Part shown: positions 60,649 through 64,000 of the stretch, one piece after another
Layout of the letters: every line of letters starts with the position of its first letter
How positions within the stretch are numbered: position 1 is the stretch's first letter
NCBI GenBank assembly: GCA_910585455.1
Contig: CAJUEL010000012.1
Span: 1 to 64,000, forward strand
Length of the DNA stretch: 64,000 bases
Reading direction: 5' to 3'
Source of the DNA: an uncultured Eisenbergiella sp.
GTDB taxonomy: Bacteria; Bacillota; Clostridia; Lachnospirales; Lachnospiraceae
Notes under the pieces: model-generated
Seen by the model: only the letters and a program-made list of their open reading frames with translations
Database searches by the model: none
Told to the model about the DNA's origin: nothing
Made by a program: the position numbers and the translations under genes

Positions 60649-60972
60649 GTTACTGTCCACGGTGCCGCCGGGTATGGCGTGTCAGCGGTCGGTCCCCTTT
60701 CTTCCATCCTCTCCGCCGGTGCAGACTGCTTTTTGGGCGCCTGATATCCGAAACAGGCAAATCGCCGCCAAAGTGCAGTCCATTTCTGCCGCAAAAGTGG
60801 GAAAACGAACAACGTGAGTTCCCGCTTTTGCGCAGGAATGGCTGCACTTTGGCGGATGGATTTGCCGTTTCGGATATCAGGCGCCCAAAAAGCAGTCTGC
60901 ACCGGCGGAGAGGATGGAAGAAAGGGGACCGACCGCTGACACGCCATACCCGGCGGCACCGTGGGCAGTAAC
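60649..60972. repeat. Long inverted repeat C
   Basis: A 324-nt palindrome beginning 19 bp after repeat B. The outer about 104 nt of each arm (from GTTACTG inward to GATATCCGAAAC) differ at one position. The inner arms are looser and close on a tip with CGAACAACGTGAGTT (60806-60820), similar to the tips of A and B. Forty nucleotides of tip and right arm recur at 35990-36029. Confidence 0.92.
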
Positions 60973-61136
60973 CTTCCGGGACCTGATTCCTCACAGTTGT
61001 GCGGATACCGTATTGCGTTTGGGCGTGTTCCTGTGGTAAAATAATGGCATCAGGAAAACAGCAACAGGGTTTGCATAAAAGCCGTATTGCCGTGGGTTTT
61101 TCAGCATCAGGGCAGGGCAGAAATGAAGGTAGAGCG

Positions 61137-64000
61137 GTGGATATTCGGGAATACGAAAAGATTTTGCAGGCGGTGCCGGGGACGGGGGTCCTCATCATCC
61201 GGGAAGATAATCATGAAATTCTGTATTTGAATGAGAGGGTGCGCGAGGTGTCGCCCAGGGCAAGGGTGGGAATGCCCTGTCACGAGATGGGCGGTCATTC
61301 CTGCGCAAATTGCCCTCTTCTTTCCATCGGGGACAGGCAGGAAAACCAGAGCGTATGCTACAACAGTCCCTTTGGGGAGATTGTAGATATTGTGGCGGTC
61401 AGGACCAAATGGGAAGGGGAGGTTCCGGCGTTTGTCATTACCGTATCTCCTCATGTTCAGGAGATCACCAATGCGTATCACAAGATATTGCGGGTCAATC
61501 TGACGCAGGACCGCTATGAGGTGGTGCGGATGTCTGCCCAGGACCGGGCATTTGGATACGGGACGGATAATTTTTCCACATGGCTTGGACAGATTATTTA
61601 TAACGGCAGCATTCATCCGGATGATATGAACAACTTTATCGCGTTCACCCGTCCGGAAAATTTGCTGGAGGCGCTGGATGGCGGTCAGAAAATTCTGACC
61701 TGCTGTTACCGGCGGCGGTCGGAAAATGATTTTCGCTGGAATCTGATGGAGGTGGTGCCGGATTTTGTGCGCGGAAATGATGACCGTTTTATTTTTCTTT
61801 ACATAAAGGATATTCATGATATGCTCCAAAGGAGCCTGAAGCTGGATGATACCAACATCCGCATTCAGGAGGTCATCCGTACGCTGGGCGAGCAGAATTT
61901 CGGCATTTACGGAATTGATCTGGACACCGGGGAGACCAATCTGGTGCGGGAAAACGGCCGTACGCATACGGGCTGGAAGTCTTGGACCGTGCAGTGGGAC
62001 GAGATTATAGGCTCCCGCCTTTCCATTCAAATCCATCCTGCGGACAAGGAAAGGTTTTGCCGGGATTTTTCGCTGGAGGGCCTGCGCAGATATAAGGAGA
62101 CAGCGGTGCAAAAGGCGGATATGCTTTGCCAATGGCGTGGCGAGGAGGATCACGAATATCGTTATATGGCGGTTATCGCCTATTTTGGACAGAATCACAG
62201 CACGGAAAATTATGCGATTCTCGCGCTGCAGAATGTGGATAAGCGGGTACGGCAGGAACAAACCCTGACACTTCGGGATATGCAGCTTGCGGCAATTTTG
62301 AAGTCCCGTTACAGTGTCATGACTACGGTTTATCTGGAAAACGGGCAGTGTGAGCGGATATGGATCAATGAAGAAAGCCGGATGCAGAAGGTGGTTTCTG
62401 AAAACTATCACCAGTATTTTCATAAGATGCTGGAAAACGAGGTGAATCCGGAAGACAGGGAAGCGTTCCAGAGGGTCATGAATCCGGAGCATCTGTATCA
62501 GATGGCGGCGGGTACCCGGGATTATGCGGAGGAGATCTGCCGCTACCGGATTGTGGGAAAAGCCCTGCAGTGGTTTGAGCAGCATGTCATATATGTCAGG
62601 CAGAGAGGGCGGATGTCCGTGCAGATTCTGGGCAGGGACATCACCCGGGAGAAGCTGGAGGAAGAGCTGCGTCTGAAAGGGGAGCGGGAGCAGGCAGATA
62701 TTGTGCGCTCTCTGGGCGGCATGTTTTTTGCCACCTATTATGCGGATCTGGAGCAGGATATATTCCGCAGCGTGACGCAGCTCAAGGAAGTGGGGAAAGC
62801 GCTGGAAGGCAGAGTGAATTATGAAACCGGCCTGAAGACCTATGCGGAAAATTTTGTGCATCCCGATGACAGGGAGGAGTATTTAAGGCTTTTAAGCGCG
62901 GCAAATCTGCGCAGGACATTGAATGCGAAAAATCCCTATGTGACGATGGCCTATCGGAAGCTTCCCAAAGAGCAGGATACCAGACCGGAGGAGTATGGCT
63001 GGATCCGTAGCACTGCCGTCATGTCCCAGACCGATGCGGACGGCAAGGCGCGGTCCATTGTGTATGCGGCACAGGATGTGACGGAGAGCAAGCGTAAGGA
63101 AATGCGGGAGCAGCAGGCTCTGCAGGCGGCGTGTGAGGCGGCGGATCATGCCAATGCGTCCAAGCAGGAATTCATTTCCAGCATGAGCCATAATGTGCGC
63201 ACGCCGATGAACGGTATTCTGGGCATGATTCAGATCGCGGCAGATCACGCAGAGGAACCGGACAAGGTGAAGGAATGTCTGGAAAAGGCCTCTGCATCCG
63301 GCATGCATCTGCTTTCCATGCTGAATGAGATTCTGGATATCAGCCAGATCCAGGCCGGCGGTTTTGATTTAAAGGAGGAAGCCTTCGGATTGTCTGAGCT
63401 GATCGGAGAAATGACGGCAGCCATCCTTCCGGATGTCCAAAAAAGGGAACAGCTGCTGCGGGTGCACCCGCTTGCCGCAGAGCATGAAAAGGTGCTGGGA
63501 GACAAAAACCGGCTGCTGCAGATATTTTTAAGCATTCTGGGAAATTCCATAAAATATACGCCGCCGGGCGGCGTGATGGAGGTGCGGGTCTGTGAGCGGG
63601 AATCCCGTGAGTATGGCTGCAGCTCCTACGATTTCATATTCCGTGATAACGGTATCGGGATGGAGCAGGAGTTTATCAGGCATATTTTTGAGCCCTTTGC
63701 CCGGGAAAAGGAGTCAAATGAAAATCTGGCCGACGGCATGGGGCTGGGAATGACCATTGCCCGGAATATCGCCCGTATGATGGGCGGCAACATCAGCGTG
63801 AAGAGCGCGCCCGGACGGGGCTCTGAGTTTACTGTGACAGTGATTTTGCGGCTGCAAAATCCGGCGGAGACCGATGTCGTGTCAACCGGGAGGACGGAAG
63901 AGGCGACAGAGCGTTTCTTCCAGAGCAGCAGGATTCTTCTTGTGGAGGATAACGAGCTAAACCGGGAGATTGCCATGGAGCTGATCGGAGAGCTTGGCGC
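61137..64000 (+). CDS. Hybrid sensor histidine kinase, 5' part (runs off the window)
   Basis: An open frame from GTG 61137 to the window end, at least 954 residues. Order: a PAS-like N-terminal domain with a Cys cluster (MPCHEMGGHSCANCPLL), further PAS/PAC-like repeats (about 190-640; NFIAFTRPENLLEALDGG, NFVHPDDREEYL), HisKA with FISSMSHNVRTPMNGILGMI (phospho-His685), HATPase with IFLSILGNSIKYTPPGG, FRDNGIGM and GMGLGMTIARNIARMMGG, then the start of a receiver (RILLVEDNELNREIAME, from about residue 932). Probably cytoplasmic: no membrane helix is seen. AAGG at 61126 is a weak ribosome site. Confidence 0.9.
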   Translation, partial: MDIREYEKILQAVPGTGVLIIREDNHEILYLNERVREVSPRARVGMPCHEMGGHSCANCPLLSIGDRQENQSVCYNSPFGEIVDIVAVRTKWEGEVPAFVITVSPHVQEITNAYHKILRVNLTQDRYEVVRMSAQDRAFGYGTDNFSTWLGQIIYNGSIHPDDMNNFIAFTRPENLLEALDGGQKILTCCYRRRSENDFRWNLMEVVPDFVRGNDDRFIFLYIKDIHDMLQRSLKLDDTNIRIQEVIRTLGEQNFGIYGIDLDTGETNLVRENGRTHTGWKSWTVQWDEIIGSRLSIQIHPADKERFCRDFSLEGLRRYKETAVQKADMLCQWRGEEDHEYRYMAVIAYFGQNHSTENYAILALQNVDKRVRQEQTLTLRDMQLAAILKSRYSVMTTVYLENGQCERIWINEESRMQKVVSENYHQYFHKMLENEVNPEDREAFQRVMNPEHLYQMAAGTRDYAEEICRYRIVGKALQWFEQHVIYVRQRGRMSVQILGRDITREKLEEELRLKGEREQADIVRSLGGMFFATYYADLEQDIFRSVTQLKEVGKALEGRVNYETGLKTYAENFVHPDDREEYLRLLSAANLRRTLNAKNPYVTMAYRKLPKEQDTRPEEYGWIRSTAVMSQTDADGKARSIVYAAQDVTESKRKEMREQQALQAACEAADHANASKQEFISSMSHNVRTPMNGILGMIQIAADHAEEPDKVKECLEKASASGMHLLSMLNEILDISQIQAGGFDLKEEAFGLSELIGEMTAAILPDVQKREQLLRVHPLAAEHEKVLGDKNRLLQIFLSILGNSIKYTPPGGVMEVRVCERESREYGCSSYDFIFRDNGIGMEQEFIRHIFEPFAREKESNENLADGMGLGMTIARNIARMMGGNISVKSAPGRGSEFTVTVILRLQNPAETDVVSTGRTEEATERFFQSSRILLVEDNELNREIAMELIGELG

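Noticed and set aside
60072..60971. Several 200-300 codon frames on both strands with similar predicted proteins
   Set aside because: They are produced by long inverted repeats B and C, which read nearly the same on both strands. No ribosome sites or recognisable domains.
61107..62861. 584-codon open frame on the minus strand
   Set aside because: It is the complement of the hybrid histidine kinase, whose plus-strand frame has PAS, HisKA and HATPase motifs and stays open to the window end.
1..64000. tRNA or rRNA genes
   Set aside because: No rRNA segments or cloverleaf sequences with the GTTCRANNC T-loop pattern were recognised on reading. A tRNAscan run would settle this.

Overview
The window looks like a chromosomal stretch of a Clostridia/Lachnospiraceae-type Firmicute. 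Supporting signs are a Phe-specific T-box leader before pheST, strong AGGAGG-type ribosome binding sites with frequent ATGA/TGATG overlaps, sigma-A-type promoters, a type I-C CRISPR-Cas locus, PadR/DUF1700/DUF4097 and PspC genes, and an ECF-type vitamin transporter subunit. Core genes look GC-rich. Several blocks are clearly AT-rich and look acquired: about 1-1650, 8830-9990, 24900-26700, 33500-39600 and 44500-45200. Species and similarity statements come from reading only; no database search was run.

Layout. 1-1650: remnants of mobile DNA (a truncated minus-strand gene, an ORF6N-domain fragment). 1670-8828: housekeeping block with T-box, pheS, pheT, a small unknown protein, an M18 aminopeptidase and queA. 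8974-9694: HigB/HigA toxin-antitoxin with a palindromic operator. 9878-14692: PadR regulator, DUF1700, DUF4097 and PspC envelope proteins, then a KdpD/KdpE-like two-component pair. 14715-16273 (minus): pyridoxal kinase and ECF S component, probably B6 salvage. 16839-24752: CyuA/UPF0597 protein, UroD-family protein, M20 dipeptidase, MarR regulator and a heterodimeric ABC exporter. 24927-26658: an AT-rich three-gene cassette I cannot name (TOPRIM-like protein, DUF4869-like protein, miniature P-loop ATPase).

26712-43631 holds a broken AAA/PD-(D/E)XK gene, an AraC regulator opposite a GH88 hydrolase and a DUF2264 protein, an Rpn-type nuclease, a DnaC relic, a CD3324-type protein, two methyltransferases, a response regulator/ABC transporter/histidine kinase module of bacitracin- or lantibiotic-resistance type, a clan GH-A glycoside hydrolase and a MATE transporter. 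43634-44512 is an aminoglycoside adenylyltransferase-like gene. 44662-45093 holds what looks like an unannotated type I toxin-antitoxin locus and an orphan CRISPR-repeat 3' tag.

45226-53839 is a type I-C CRISPR-Cas locus: cas3, cas5, cas8c, cas7, cas4, cas1, cas2 and a 13-repeat array. cas1 carries an internal deletion and frameshift, so interference may work while spacer acquisition should not. After the array come a decayed IS1182-like transposase, a CarD-family regulator, a MerR-methyltransferase fusion driving an ABC exporter pair from a 19-bp-spacer MerR promoter, and the 5' part of a large hybrid histidine kinase that runs off the window.

The most unusual non-coding signal is a family of very long, near-perfect inverted repeats (39787-40079, 60284-60630, 60649-60972). 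Their arms are unrelated between copies, but their tips share a motif. Two other short intergenic elements also recur: a 31-nt hairpin (5746-5784, 12770-12804) and a terminator-bearing repeat (34169-34246, 55392-55467).
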